This document shows, piece by piece, positions 1 to 13,800 of a stretch of DNA of 64,000 nucleotides. Under the pieces are notes generated by a model. That model worked only from the letters and a program-made list of their open reading frames with translations, ran no database searches and was not told where the DNA came from. This stretch comes from Mesocentrotus franciscanus (taxonomy: Eukaryota; Echinodermata; Echinoidea; Camarodonta; Strongylocentrotidae), in contig CP137666.1 of assembly GCA_037976565.1 (NCBI GenBank), positions 50,743,271 through 50,807,270 on the forward strand, given 5' to 3'. Position 1 is the stretch's first letter, and the number at the start of each line of letters is the position of its first letter. A program made the position numbers and the translations under genes.

Positions 1-786
1 TTTTCATTGTGATATGTCACGAATAATTCCATCCATTTCCTATACTGAATTTAGGTCAGAGGTATAGGAGACACAGTCACATATACATGTATGTCTTGTT
101 TATATCGGCATTTTCATGAACATTTTTAGTATGATACTCTTCCATATTGACATCAAAAGAATGAAAAGCTACCAACTTATTTTTCATCTTTACCGGAACT
201 CCACCCTCTTTTTAACTCTCAATGTTTGATCATACAGACTCTTAGTAGGAATGTGACTGCAGCTGCAAACAGAGCTACAAGATGATATTTCTTGGAATCA
301 AGGGGAGCTTTTACACTGACTATTGTATACAACAGAGGAACTAACAGGAATAGAGCTTGTTACCTGTTATTTTTGTCTCCCTTTTAATAGTGAGCTACCG
401 ACAGAGGTTCTAAGAACTTCTAACCATAAGAACATCCATTAAAACTCAAGAGAATATATAAAAATCAGGCTGATTCAAGGCTTTCAAGCAGATCTGGATA
501 CACCTGCAATATTGTACTGTAGACACAAGGTTTCAAATCAGTACAAACAGGACTGATAATTTCCTGATTGTTTTTGTTTAATCCCGATTTCTTTTTTTTT
601 GGATAATTAAAAAACAAACAATTAAATCATCATTTTTTTTCTTCCAAAAATAGACGGTCCCTGAGATCTATGTAAATCCCATTTAAAATTCTGGTTTAAA
701 ATTAGGGGGGGGGGAGGTGCCATTTTTCCATGACTTGCTTGAACACCTCGCGCAAGTGCTCAGATTTCTAAAACTCTCTTTTTTTT

Positions 787-1298
787 TTAAGGTAATGCAA
801 AGTTTGGGGACATTTTGAAATTGGATGGATAGTAATTATTAAAATTTTTGATATACACTGTACTTGGATGCCCCTGTGGATGTATTATAAGCACTAAAAA
901 ATTTAGCCCCTAAAACACTTCTGCTTTCGAGCAAATTGAATAATCAAAATTTACCGGTGCTCCCGGTAAATTTCAAATATTTCAAATAGCGCCTATGGCC
1001 ATTCCATGGTAGCTGCGACCATGAAAATCTCAGAATATGCAGTTCTGATATATAATTTCCAAACGGGAATAGCAAATCGGTCGATTGTAGTCAAGAAACA
1101 TTGTTTTAAAGCTAAAGTAATATCAGTCTTGAGAGGGCGCTATACAACATAAAGAGTTTATTATTTTCAATTTCATCACTTTAGACTCGATTTCAACCGT
1201 GACAATGATCATTGAATATTGTAAAATCGCATATGCTTCCAATATGTCCATTTGAACCAAATTCATGTCCCCATACCAAAACTGGGTAATATCTTTAA
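787..1298. mobile_element. TTAA-flanked MITE (GGTAATGCAAAG family), copy 1
   Basis: Starts TTAAGGTAATGCAAAG and ends near AATATCTTTAA; inverse complement of 35154-35658 over about 500 bp, including GGTCGATTGTAGTC and GCTGCGACCATGAAAATC. Non-coding. Confidence 0.8.
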
Positions 1299-2360
1299 AC
1301 TTTAAACCTTTAAACTCCACTAAAACCTCACTATCACCCCTGTTCAAAGGGCAGCCATAGGGAAAATCCCCCTATTCATATCACTTGTTTTGTTTCCAGG
1401 CATGCTGTTTACCTGACCCCTACATTTGTGATGATGCAAAACATTTAATTCCTGTCTGGTACAGTGTTTCAGTGAATAACATTGATATTAAAAACAGCAC
1501 TTGATCCCTTGTACATTGCCATGGAAATGTTCAGATAAGTTTGAAAAGTGACCATCTTGATAATATTGTATTATTTTCTCTCTCAAAAACACTGGAAAAT
1601 CACTGTGATAGGGTTCTACACTTTACATTCTGTTAGTAGATTTGGAAGGATTTTAATGATGCATGATATACAAATTTCTTCACTTTCATACTTGGATAGC
1701 TCAGCAAAATGCAGTGGCACAAAAACACTGGTCCAGAATGCAGAGATTGTTGAAGATTGTAATTTGATCACACAGATGTAGAACTACATTGTTAGGCTAT
1801 GGAGCTGGTAAATATACCATCTCTATGATGCTTTATGTTAGCTTAACCATTCAGATATGTAAAAAAAAGGACATTAATTAATAAACATCTCTACCTATTA
1901 TGCTCTATTATGCTACATTTCACTAAGTTACCTTACATGGGAAGTGGAATCCCTACTAAATTACATTCCATCATCAAATTATGTATATTTTGACTCTATC
2001 TCGATAATGTAGATTACTGTAGTCCATTTTGCCATTCTTGGTGTCCCAGTGTAGTACGATTAGACCAACGTCCAATATATCCAACACTGTACTAATGTAC
2101 GTGACAAGGATATATATACACATCACCTGTACATCTGAAGTGTCCCATTCATAAAATATTATGATTAAAATCTTTACCAACCATTGTGTACATGTACATG
2201 TACTATCTTGAGTGTTGTACTATCTGAGTGTTGTACTTTGTATGTTTTTATAACCTACTGTAAAAATATTAAAATCCACAGTCACGACCATAGAGCGTGA
2301 ATCACATTCCTACATGTGGGTAATAGGCTGAACGCAGATCCCAAAGACATTTGTTATGAA

Positions 2361-3000
2361 TACGTGCCTTCACGGTTGTTTCATCGCAAAGCATGCCGGG
2401 ACAGATTTCTAGTACGGCAGTAGATTTTCACCTTCGCCGCGATCAGCTGTTCCATTGCCAACAACAGGATTTTTATCCTGTCGAATCAACATCATAATCT
2501 TGTACAGGATGCGTTATTCTGCAGTGATTTTCTTTCATTCCAGTATTATTTGTACGGTAAGAAACCAAAGTTTGTGAATATGTATTTTTATGACGATCCT
2601 TCAAAAAAATTAAGCTGATAATACGAAGTAAAGTGGGTTAATGAGAGTGGGTTCCTTTGTATGAATATGTAGTCCCATATGTTCAAATGTGTGTGTGTGC
2701 AGTTTGCAACGGTGGTTTGCCTTTTTAAGCTGCTAAACATTCGTGTTTTAGGTTGAAGGATCGTCATAAAAATACAAATCACAGACTTTGTTTTCTTACC
2801 GTACAAATGATACTGGAATGAAAGAAAATCACTGCAGAAAAACACACCCTGTGCAAGATTATGACATCATGTTGATTCGACAGGATAAAAATTCTGTTGT
2901 TGGCAATGGAACAGCTGATCGCGGCGAAGGTGAAAATCTACTGCTGTACTAGAAATCTGTCCCGGCATGCTTTGCGATGAAACAACCGTGAAGGCACGTA
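2361..3000. mobile_element. Foldback element with 240-bp inverted arms
   Basis: Left arm 2361-2602 (TACGTGCCTTCACGG ... GACGATCCTTC) pairs with right arm 2754-3000 (GAAGGATCGTC ... CCGTGAAGGCACGTA), about 90% matched by eye, around a spacer of about 150 bp. No target duplication or reading frame was recognised. Confidence 0.88.
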
Positions 3001-3975
3001 CATGTATTACATCAGATTATTTCATACATGTAGGTGAAATCAAGTGTTAGCAATGTCAGTCACATGGACAAGTATGATGAAAATCTTTAGAAAATCAGTT
3101 ATGAATAGGTGGATGTTTTTAAATCTACATTTAGGTCCCTAGATGATTCTCTGTTAGGACAGTGTAATGTATGTGCTTTAAAATGCACAATGGTATCTAC
3201 ATGTACTTATTGTTTGGATGGGTCATACGAGTTACATGACGATTGACCTTTGCTTGAAACATTTGTACATGTATGCAGGCTTGGTCAAATGTCAAATAGC
3301 TCAATACCAGCTAATGTAAGATGCTGCAAAGCAGGGGAAAGGAAGGAGATGTACTATACACAGTGCCTCTTTGTATCAAGAAGAAAATAGAATGGAAGAT
3401 CAGTTTGGGGAGAAATGAAAGGAAGAGGGATATTGGGAGATGTTGAAAATGAGACACAGGGAGTCGGAGAGAAAGAAAGATCTGTGAATTTATTTTGAGT
3501 TGATGATAACAGATGGGTTGTGTGGATTAGCATATAGGGTAAGAGAGACAGGATCGAACAGGAAATCATTATTTAAGATAGAGGCAGATTATGGGGAGCT
3601 GAAATAGTTGCATTATATGCAGATTTTGTACAGTACTAGTAGGTAACTTCAGTTCTTAATTTGTACTGTATCAGACAAAAACAAAATATTCAGGGTTTAT
3701 CAGGGAGGATGTTTGTTTGTTGCACTCATTTACAGCACAGGTTTAATTCTAAAATGATGAAGATTGATGTGCCCAATTTATTGTATCCTTTTGATAAAAT
3801 TTTAAAGGGAATGATGAATTTCTGTAATGAGATCCCATCCTGGTGTCTGTAATGCATTAGTGTAGTGTAGCTAATTCTCACATTATGATTAAAGCCTGGA
3901 TTAAAGAAAGAACACTCACATTTACATGTTTTCTTACAATGATTTATTGTCTAAAATCAAGAAGAATGCATAACG

Positions 3976-3996
3976 ACACACACACACACACACACA
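3976..3996. repeat. (CA)n microsatellite
   Basis: About ten CA units. Confidence 0.95.
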
Positions 3997-4159
3997 ACAA
4001 ATTATTACAATTGCATGGATAATGTAACATTTTGGGGAATAAAAAGGTTGGTATCTACATTATTGGTTACTGATTTCTTGAAGTTTTGTTCACATATGTG
4101 CGAGGAATTATTGATACAATTTCCTTTTTCGAAACAGTAATTAGGAACATGAGTTATGA

Positions 4160-4694
4160 CTAAAAGATACTATGTCCCTTTGCAGCCAACATCAAATTCT
4201 GTAGAACTTTGCAGGAATTATGAATATGTCATGTATGTCCTATCTGTGAAATTTAAACGTTAGCAGTGTCCTAATATTCAAATTATGCAAGGAAACCCGT
4301 TTACTTGCTAGACTTCACTGTCAGACACTATTGAGTGACTGACTGGCTTTTTCATCTTTGGTAATAACATACATAAAATGAGCTGTAAAGGGTACATGAG
4401 CATTTGTCTACATCAATAACCCACTTCTTGTAATGGCCAAAATTAAACTGATTGAATCTTTGCGCAGCATAAAACGTACGACCATTCGGTACAATGGTCT
4501 GAAAAATCAGACTATTACTTACTGGCTCTATAGCTCCTAAGTCGATTCGACAACTAATAGTCGTTATTTTCCCACTTAAAGACATTTTCAAGCCCCCTTT
4601 TTTAGGGAAGTTCTAAATTAGTATTGTCTTTCAAATGCCGTTGGAATTTAACCTTTTCATTTTTTGGCCTGCAAATGGGACATAGTACCTTTAA
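4160..4694. mobile_element. TTAA-type MITE (ATACTATGTCCC family), copy 1
   Basis: Runs from TAAAAGATACTATGTCCC to GGGACATAGTACCTTTAA, an inverted pair of ends. Nearly identical to 6501-7033 for its whole length, in the same orientation. The reading frame it shares with that copy is non-coding in character. Confidence 0.88.
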
Positions 4695-4936
4695 GTGCAT
4701 ATCATAAATAATTTGATTAGTAAATTTAATACAACCAAAGCAAAATGACTGCCGCTGGAGCATGACTGCTTCATTTGCGCATGTACATAACAAGCCCCCA
4801 CCCCTCCGATTTTTACCTGGATTTCAAAATGGCCGCCAACCTGTCTTTAAAGACCACCTGCTCATAAAGACCTATTTTCTTGTTTCTCTTGAGCGGTCTT
4901 TCTGTAGAGGTTTGACTGTATATGAATAATGCTCAA

Positions 4937-5074
4937 ATTCATGTTTTTGTGCCTAGGCCACTTATGGTTCTTGTCATTCTATTTTAGCTTATAGTTTTCC
5001 TGCTAATTCATGTGTTTGTGACTAGGCCACTTATGGTTCTTGCCACTCTATTTTAGCTTATAGTTTTCCTGCTT
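4937..5074 (+). repeat. Tandem duplication, period 69 bp
   Basis: ATTCATG...TAGGCCACTTATGGTTCTTG...TAGCTTATAGTTTTCCTGCT occurs twice back to back with a few substitutions. Just upstream (4838-4921) is a fragment of a CAGTCAAACC-type MITE. Confidence 0.88.
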
Positions 5075-6500
5075 GTTTTTATTGTTAAAAAAATTGTAGT
5101 AGATAGACGTACTTAATATTGTTTGCATATACATTTGTATATATAGAGAAATGTATGTTGGGTCATAAGATTGAATGTCTTATTGTGCCTTCATATGTAC
5201 ATGTAATGTCAATACATTTGGCAAAACATACAATCAAATCATTTCGTAACATGGTACTGTCTGCGTAATAGTCATTTGTGGTCTGAGGAGGTGTGTTAAT
5301 GAAAGTGTTGGGTCTCGAGTCAAGTTAATTCTGGTGAATGTTCATATTCAAGAATCTGTTATTGATTCCTTTATGTGGGATTAAGAGACATGATTTAAGG
5401 GTCTTTTCCTCTGCAGTCATTATATGGTTGGTCGACTGTATCGACCCTGGCTTAGTGAGATTATAATCCTAGACATATCTGTTTTATGTTTGCCCCATGG
5501 GAATCCATTGCATTGCATCCAATTGATCTTACATGTAAAGACATGAATGGTTCAGGGCTTATCTCTTTCACCCAAGTCCCTTTTATATACCTTGACTGGA
5601 CCAGACAGAAATTGATTTGTTACTGCTCTTCGTGTCAGTCACATATCTAATTAAACGTAGTCCCCAAATCGATGGTGAATAATGCTTGGACTATAAGTAA
5701 TCGATACAAGAAGAAAAGGCAGTCCAGTTTCTTCCAGATGACCTTCGAAGTACATTGACAAGGTTCATCTACCTGGCCAGCTTGCTTCTAGGAGTGAATG
5801 TTTATGTAAGCATGATACATTCATTGTTTACATTTTTACATCACCTTAAAGGGATCATTTCACAATTAAAAATGTCATCATCTGTAACAAGTAAAATATC
5901 CTTTTCCTGGAAAGAATCCCTCCCCCAGTGAAAACAGAGAAATATTTTATTTCCTTGAAAAGAATTTAAAAGATAATTACGTTAATAAAAGTGGGTTCTT
6001 GTATAGCACTCATGTCTGTCACACTTGACACTCCTGTTGCTCCACTGTTATTATTACCTCTGGCTTTAGCGTGGCTACTATTATAGTGCTCTAGCATTTC
6101 AAAGAAGACAAAATTTGTCCTACATTTCTAGGTGCACTTGTCAAACAGAATATTGAAAATAAAGAATTGAAATGTATTAAAGATTGATCATCCTACCTTG
6201 AGCTTATCGGGTATATTCCCTCTTCATCTTTTGAAGACTGATTTATGTTCGCCTACATTTTAGCCACAAGATATGCCTTGTATTAAATGATGTGTATTTT
6301 AAGTACCTTCACATTTCTTGATAAATGCAGTCGGCTTTTCATGTTTACAGGCGGAAGATTTAAATTGCAATGAAAGAAAATCTTTAATCATAAATATTTA
6401 ATGCTTGATAATAAAATACCTACCGGTATATTGCTGAGTATTGAAAGGATTAGATTTCAACTTTCAAGGAAGAAGTAATAATATGATTCTTGGTATTTAG

Positions 6501-7033
6501 TTAAAGATACTATGTCCCTTTTGCAGCCAACATCAAATTCTGTAGAACTTTGCAGGAATTATGAATATGTCATGTATGTCCTATCTGTGAAATTTAAACG
6601 TTAGCAGTGTCCTAATATTCAAATTATGCAAGGAAACCTGTTTACTTGCTAGACTTCACTGTCAGACACTATTGAGTGACTGACTGGCTTTTCCATCTTT
6701 GGTAATAACATACATAAAATGAGCTGTAAAGGGTACATGAGCATTTGTCTACATCAATAACCCACTTCTTGTAATGGCCAAAATTAAACTGATTGAATCT
6801 TTGCGCAGCATAAAACGTACGACCATTCGGTACAATGGTCTGAAAAATCAGACTATTACTTACTGGCTCTATAGCTCCTAAGTCGATTCGACAACTAATA
6901 GTCGTTATTTTCCCACTTAAAGACATTTTCAAGCCCCCTTTTTAGGGAAGTTCTAAATTAGTATTGTCTTTCAAATGCCGTTGGAATTTAACCTTTTCAT
7001 TTTTGGCCTGCAAATGGGACATAGTACCTTTAA
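6501..7033. mobile_element. TTAA-type MITE (ATACTATGTCCC family), copy 2
   Basis: TTAAAGATACTATGTCCC to GGGACATAGTACCTTTAA with TTAA at both edges. It differs from copy 1 by only a few bases over 530, so one or both inserted recently. Confidence 0.9.
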
Positions 7034-9438
7034 TATGCTGAAGATTTGTTGGCTTTTCTTACAGATAATATACACTGAAGTAGCATTGAGATATATGTCT
7101 GTTTTCTTAAGACTTCTGGCAAGAATCCAAATTTCTACCAGGAACCTTTTTTATGTTTTTTTCATTTGCATACTAAGAGGACATATTAGAACTGTACTTG
7201 TAAGTTGAATGTAAACAACATTAACAGAAAGAAAAGAAAGGAAACAGAAACTGAGTTCAAATTTTGAGGAAAATCAGAGACGGGAGAATTTTTGTTTACA
7301 TGTTATAAATAAAGTATAAATTGGAAGGGCGATTGAACACCAACAATTTCTCTGATTCCCCTTGTGCCATGCTCTCCTTTTATGTAGTTTAAAGAATTTT
7401 CATTAAAAAAAAAAAAATCTTAATATTTTGTGGAAGAAATTATTTGTCATGATTGTGGCTGAGATAAATTATTGGATTGTTAAGCACCCCTCTGAAAGAC
7501 ATTATTCACTGGTCTTTGATCAAGAAGAGATACACTTTAACAAAAATCATTCTTAGTGCAAAGCAAGTAACTGATAGCAAGTAAAACAAAACAAAAAGGG
7601 TATAAATTTTTCTTAAATCAGTAAAGACTTAGTTTTAAATATTTTCCCTATCTAATTTCCCTAATCTAATTTTGTCAACACTAGCATTTTAAAACATATT
7701 TTGTAAAATATCCATCCAAAAGTAAGTAATCCTTTGAAGAATACGTAAATTATTGAATAACTGCTAAGAATTTTTTTTGGAGGGGAGGGGAGGGGAGGGG
7801 TAGTATATTAATTTATGTTGCTTGAGGATGCAGTGCATTCAAACTACTAGTAAATATCAAATATTCAGATTTGTATCTGTCCTCTGTTGATATGCCTTGT
7901 AGTACAATAAAGTTCAGAGTAGAAGGGCATGTTTTTTTTTGCAGATGGGGAAGTGTACTCTATATGTGTAGTATTGTGTACAGATCACAATATCCATGCA
8001 CTCAGCGTACCCTTCAAGTAGATATGTTCTGCAATCTGAATTTGACAATCGTAAACACAAATGGTCACTAGTGGTATTACACTACAGTCATATGCAGGGA
8101 GGATAATGGCACATTGCTGGAAAGCAAATGAAAACACTACAAATGCAGAATAACAAAGAGGAGAGGTATGCATCAAAGTATTGTGTGCTTAGGAGAGAGG
8201 AAGAGAATTGGAGGGGGAGGGGGTGTTTCACGTTGGGTGAATGTGTTGGATCCATGCCAAATGTACACACATGTATTGTAGGGTTCATAAAACTGCAAGC
8301 CAAAATGACTCCCAATGTTGCTTGCATACTTCATATGGCAGGCAGGGTAAGCAAAGCAAAGCAAGGCAGGCAGGCAGGCAGGCTCCAGGGGCTGTAGTAC
8401 AATACCATGGACGGACCTACAACACTCTGTGTAAAGTGTGCCTGCCTGCTGCTGTTGTGAGCATTATTGCTCCATTGGCTTGGTGACTGCATTAATGTGT
8501 CATGGACAGAGTAGTCAGAATGCAATGCCTGCATGACGCTTGCTTGCTTGCTTGCTTGCTAAGGCCCAATGTGCATAACGGGTTTCAACCTGGCAATGTG
8601 TAGAGTAATACACACATACACACATGGCATTGTAGTATGCAGAAAAACAGTCCTGCTCGCAATGAAAACAAATCATAGCACATAATGGAGAAGGAATGAA
8701 CTCCCTTGGTTTTCACCTCAACGGGTCATGAGTTGAAGATTTTTTGTTATATATATCACCTATCTTTTGTATTTATAATGGTACAAAATCCATATATCAT
8801 GAGAGTACGATCCATATATCATCGAGTTCAGGAGCCTAATGCAGAATGTATAAATTCCTGGGAGGCATTTTAGAGTTTGGGCTATGTTTTGATAGGAAGT
8901 GACTGAATGTGTAGGCCTGCTACATGTATATTTCATACACTGTAGGCCTTGGCCTATATTGTTCTTGTCTAGATTTTAATAAAAACCAACTACAACAAGA
9001 AAAAGGATATACTGTAGGTTTCTATTTTATTTGGTAATGGATGTTTTATTTAATTATTTATTAATTTAATTTAATTCTACTACCATATGTAGATCATGCT
9101 AAATGGTATTTACTGTTACTATTGTTATTGTTATTATTATTATTATTTACTATTCTTGTTATTGTTATTATTATGTATGTATGTGGCTGCTGCGCATTAG
9201 GGTCACCTTCAAAATTTCAATTTTTTTTAATTTTCAGTATCAAGTCACATGACATAAAAGTAGAAAAATATTAGAAAAATTTCACTAAATATGTGGGGGA
9301 AAATCCCATTGAGAATAAAATTTATGGCTTTTTATCATGATCTGTTCATGATTTCACATTGTCAATTAACATGTATCAACTGAGAAAAAATATTCTTGTA
9401 ATATGTCTAACCCCGCTTTCACACGGGAAAAATTCTTT

Positions 9439-9478
9439 AAAGCTGATTAGTTTAAAGAGCTTTAAACTAATCAGCTTT
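9439..9478. repeat. Perfect 18-bp hairpin with GAGC loop
   Basis: AAAGCTGATTAGTTTAAA, four bases GAGC, then its exact inverse complement. Lies in a segment bounded by TTCACAC(A)GGGAAAA motifs (about 9429 and 9753), which may be a larger element. Confidence 0.95.
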
Positions 9479-9965
9479 ACATACAACATCATTCACACAC
9501 AGCAAATTTCGGTGCGATCGTTTTGATTCACTGCTCTTAAATGTGTAGTAGGACCATTGCCCATTGTGTGTTTACTATAAGGCAGATTGGCGTGCGCTAA
9601 TTGGCTCCCGGTCTTAGCTCCACCCAGTTAAGGATGTATATCCGTTCACACACAAAATGTCTTGCCTCTTAGATACGGACTTCGTAGCATGCTCTGACCA
9701 GTCTTTAGATCGCGAGTTCGTATCTGTCCGAACATCGTATATTTCGACGTTCACACAGGGAAAATTTACTTTAAAGGGCAATCCAAGGAAAAATTATTAA
9801 AAAATTTTGGGGCTACTTTTCAAGCTTGCTTGCATAAAAATAACACTCTTTAATTTGCTTTGCATTGAACTCTATGCAAATTTTCGGGGGCTCCTTTATG
9901 ACTTTCGGGGGCTCTTTTTGGCATTTCGGGGGCGAATTCGCCTGAGCCCCCGTGTATTTTTATCC

Positions 9966-10215
9966 CTGAATCCAACCCTTGTAATAAGTTGATTTGTATG
10001 AAAGCAGAAAAATAACAGAAACAGAATGGCAAAATACGTTAATCTACATTTGCCACACTCCACCCAGGTGAGGTAAATGGGTACCTGGTAGGATTATTCC
10101 TTGAAATCCACTGCGGGAGCTAAAGCTAGGGATATATTTTCTAGAGCTCTTTGGAAGCAATAAGGGACATTGTATCATAATGTGTTATGCGCTATACAAG
10201 AATGGATTATTATTT
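9966..10215. mobile_element. Fragments of a TTAA-type element and a SINE
   Basis: 9966-10035 (AATCCAACCCTTGTAATAAG) matches the end of the element at 62367. 10052-10215 (CCACCCAGGTGAGG, GGGTACCTGGTAGG, GTTATGCGCTATACAAG, ATTATTATT) is a SINE body and tail related to 57211-57566. Confidence 0.65.
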
Positions 10216-10682
10216 CTGGAGTCTGTTGAGCAGGATGGTAGTGGCCTCTGGCCATTTCCGAGTCATTGTGCTTTATTGGCTTTGAGTGTGTGTGCATGCC
10301 TTTCGTGACAACATTCCTGAGAACACTAATCTCCAAATTCCAATAGAAGAGGTTGATTCTTACTCTTTAGTGAGTTATTAATTGACTCGATGTGTATTTC
10401 TGTCTTATTACAAAAATAAATAAAAGAGTTGTCAAAGCATCGGATTGAGTGAAAGACTGATGAAGGTATTGTTCATGTATTTTTTTTCTCCATGCTTAGT
10501 CATTCTCAAAATGCTGTATGCGACTTACATCCATAATTGGTATTGGTATACACTATACACAAGGCTGGTATCTAAGCTCAAATATTTTGATTGAATTTTT
10601 CTGCTAGTGCATTGAATGTTGATGTGTGAATTGATGCTTATCTCTTTTTTGATCAATGTAATTCTTCTCCCCACCCCCTCAG

Positions 10683-10831
10683 GGATTGGGGTTCCTGAAG
10701 TCCTGCCAGACAATACGCAAGTCAAGAGGGAGCATCGATCGACTCCTCTGCCAAGTTGATGCTTCTTCATATGGGAGGTTAAAGGTCATGTGGCTCAAAG
10801 GTGGCATTCCTCTGCTCTTCGGAACTCCAAG
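10683..10831 (+). CDS. Receptor exon 1 in view: first half of Ig domain a
   Basis: Preceded by a C-rich tract and acceptor CCCCTCAG, followed by donor AG|GTTAGT. Reads in phase 0 with the Ig pattern FLKSC...G...LLCQVDA then VMWLKGG: the spacing from phenylalanine to glycine (13) to cysteine (20) is typical of an Ig A-to-B strand, and the W is the core tryptophan. Ends in phase 2. It starts mid-protein, so an upstream exon must exist. Confidence 0.8.
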
Positions 10832-13800
10832 GTTAGTTTGAATGGAGTCCTAATTTTTACAAAGCTCTCCTGATTGAAAGAAATTTCACACCTTTGTAGA
10901 GTAGAAAATTTGAATCCTACTAGCAAATTTTTTTCCCCCCCCATCTGTTTACTCCTACCTGACCTCTCTTTAAAGGGATACATGTATATCTAGCAAAGTT
11001 CTCTGATCTGAATTACTGTAATTTATCTCACAACGTACTTCAATGCAATTTGCAGCAGACAAGGCACACTACCTGTATTTTCAGTAGGCCTACACGCTAA
11101 CCTTATTTCACTACAAGTCTTCATATAACTGTATTATGTCTGTGTGCTGTAGGCAGGAGGATCCAGTTTATATTTCAGAATGGGGACTGGGGGGCAGTCC
11201 ATAACTTTTGAGGCCCTTATGCAAAGTGCCCCTGCAAATGTAAATCCCTGATTAGGCCTTGTTGGGACAAGTTTATACTTATTTCTAAAATGAAGAAATA
11301 GGGAAAATCATTTGACTTTGATTACCCTTGAAATGTTGAATTCAGGCGTGAATTGTGAGGAAGCTTACTCTTATATTTCAATTGGTAGATAATATAGCAA
11401 CTCGGGATGCAGTACAATACTCCATATTGCCCTCTTTAATTTTCTTTTTGATCATGAGAAACCAAGATCCTTCAGACTAGGGAGACCAAAGTATCTTATG
11501 AGCTTTAGCTCTTGATTGCCTTTTACAGTAATTATTATTACACTGCATCCATTGAAAACATTTAAAAATAAATGAAAAGGAAGAAACTCTTATAAGAAGC
11601 TTTAGAATTCATCATTGATTTTATTTTTCCACCCAGAATCATCCAACTACCTGAATATGGTGCGATACTCCATATTACCTCAGCTCAGTCCAGCGACTCA
11701 GGCCTTTACAGCTGTAATGTGAGCAATGAATTTGAAGAGAGTCAGACCAGTGCAGAAATGACCGTCTCGGTCACAACAAGTACGTTAGAGTCTCCTTGGG
11801 GCATCTTGGCGGGCCCCGAAGACATGGATGCGATGGCTGGCAGCAATGTCATACTAGAGTGTCTGCTGACAGGCCATGAGAATGTGAAGGTCACTTGGAA
11901 GCGAACAGGTATGTTCTCGCTACATCAAGAGCTAGCCGGTGTGAGATGTTATTCTACCATGTTGGTTGATTGCAGAGTTTAGACTTGACCACAGCATTGC
12001 TAGACATAACAATAGCATCTGATAGCATTGGTAGTGATACAACTTTTCAATATTCTAGGCCTCTGGTTTGTCAAACTGTGGGCTTATATTTGGCTCTTGT
12101 CCACCACATCACAATGATCAGGGAATAGTTAAAAGAGTAACGCCATGGCATTTTCTCTATTTTTGCACAAGTATACAAAGCAGGGATGCATAAAATAAAC
12201 TTGACATTTTATATTAGAAGTGGACATTAAAGGTAAAGACCAGTTTTGGAAATGCCCCTCTCTCAGAAAAAAGAAATGGAAGCTCTCATTACCAATCATG
12301 TGAAAGAATATGTTTTGACTAATACGTGATGATACAAATTTTGCCGGGAAAGTCGGGAAACCGCCTACTAATTGATATATTTGGTAAATTATTATATCTA
12401 TTGGGACCAAATAGATATCGCACGTGGCCGCGTAGTCCCATATTCATCTTTCTGTGTACAGTGCTTGTAACTTTACCAAGACTGGGCCAAATTTCTTATC
12501 ATTTTGATGATTCCAAAACCTTGCAGTACACACCAATACTTATATGCTAGATGATCAACCTTTTCTGATCGATTCCACAACGTTTCTTTCACAATGCAAT
12601 CGCATGACCAGAACTGGGATTTATCTTTAAGCCATGGTCACTATGTTAAATCTTTGACTGGTATATATTATTTGCCCAAAAAATTTCCTTTTTAAAAGAT
12701 GCACACAGAGGATGTGGTATATAATAACAATATTGACTTCTCATTTGGGGGGTCACGGTTAAAACTATAGCCCTTAATACCTTGATTCTTTGCCCTGTGA
12801 CTAATAGTTTGAAGGTATAGCATGGATTCAGTATCACCACAGGGCAATAGTTTGAACCATTCACCCTCAAACCAGTCAATATCCATTAACTATTAGTAGG
12901 TATAAATCCGCTGAGAGCCAGAGGGATGTTAACGCAAGAATTATATGACCTTGAGGTAAATACAGGGAAATTTGGGACGAGACATGTCTTAGACTCAGAC
13001 GGGTCAGAGACGAGTCCAATTAAGCATGAGTTGCGATGACTGCGATGACTAGAGTCTGCAGTCATTTTGTCTCATTCGACATACCAATTCCCATGCACAT
13101 CTGTATAGATTTTGTATAGACTTTGTACATACAGTGTACCTAAACCTGGCTACGGCAGGTCAGAAAGATGGCTACAGTAAATGGTACATGTATCCTTTCA
13201 TTCAAGGCTATGACTCAGATGCAGGAAGGAGAAATAGATAATCTTAGAGCATTGAGAGCAGACTACACTGTACTTGCACTTGTATAACCTTTCCAACCTA
13301 AACATGTTATTGTGGATTCTGCTTCTAAAGAGTACTTTGCTTTCAAAATATTGATTTTCTGCAAGTGTCTTTTTTCTCAAATGTTTGAGAATGTTTTTAT
13401 TTTTCTTGATTGTCATTGCAACTTTTATTTTATAATTTTGAACTCTTATTTTATTTTTCTCAAAAATGAACCACTTTCTTTCTTGTTGGTAATTTGGTTC
13501 ACTAGATTCTCTCTAAGAGTACCCAAACAGGTGGTGCGTGTACATATCATTAATCACTCCATAATCATTCTTTTGAGTCATTCTTTAACATGACAGAAGT
13601 GCCTATGTAAGAATTATAGAGCTCTGAGATAGACAGCGGAAGAGAACTGCCATCGGCAACTAACTCCCACTATTTGGCAGGACTATTATTTTAAAAGAAA
13701 AGTTAGAATTAGAAACAAACTAAACTGGAATTCGTCACTGCTGACAAATTAGGTGATCTGCAGCAGATCTGAAATGACAAATAAGGAAAATCAAGAGGTG

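Larger units (their letters stand above)
1..10682. other. Upstream region with no supported exon
   Basis: About 10.7 kb of AT-rich, repeat-bearing DNA before the first exon of the receptor gene. It should hold, or lie within an intron upstream of, the missing signal peptide and first Ig exons, because the first visible exon begins inside the protein. I found no stretch with an acceptor, Ig-like reading and donor together. What it holds is listed separately: MITEs at 787-1298, 4160-4694 and 6501-7033, a foldback element at 2361-3000, microsatellites, a perfect hairpin at 9439-9478, and LINE/SINE-like fragments at 9966-10215. Confidence 0.6.

Noticed and set aside
4352..4591. 79-codon frame repeated at 6669-6932
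   Set aside because: The conservation is explained by two near-identical MITE copies, and the frame has no domain features.
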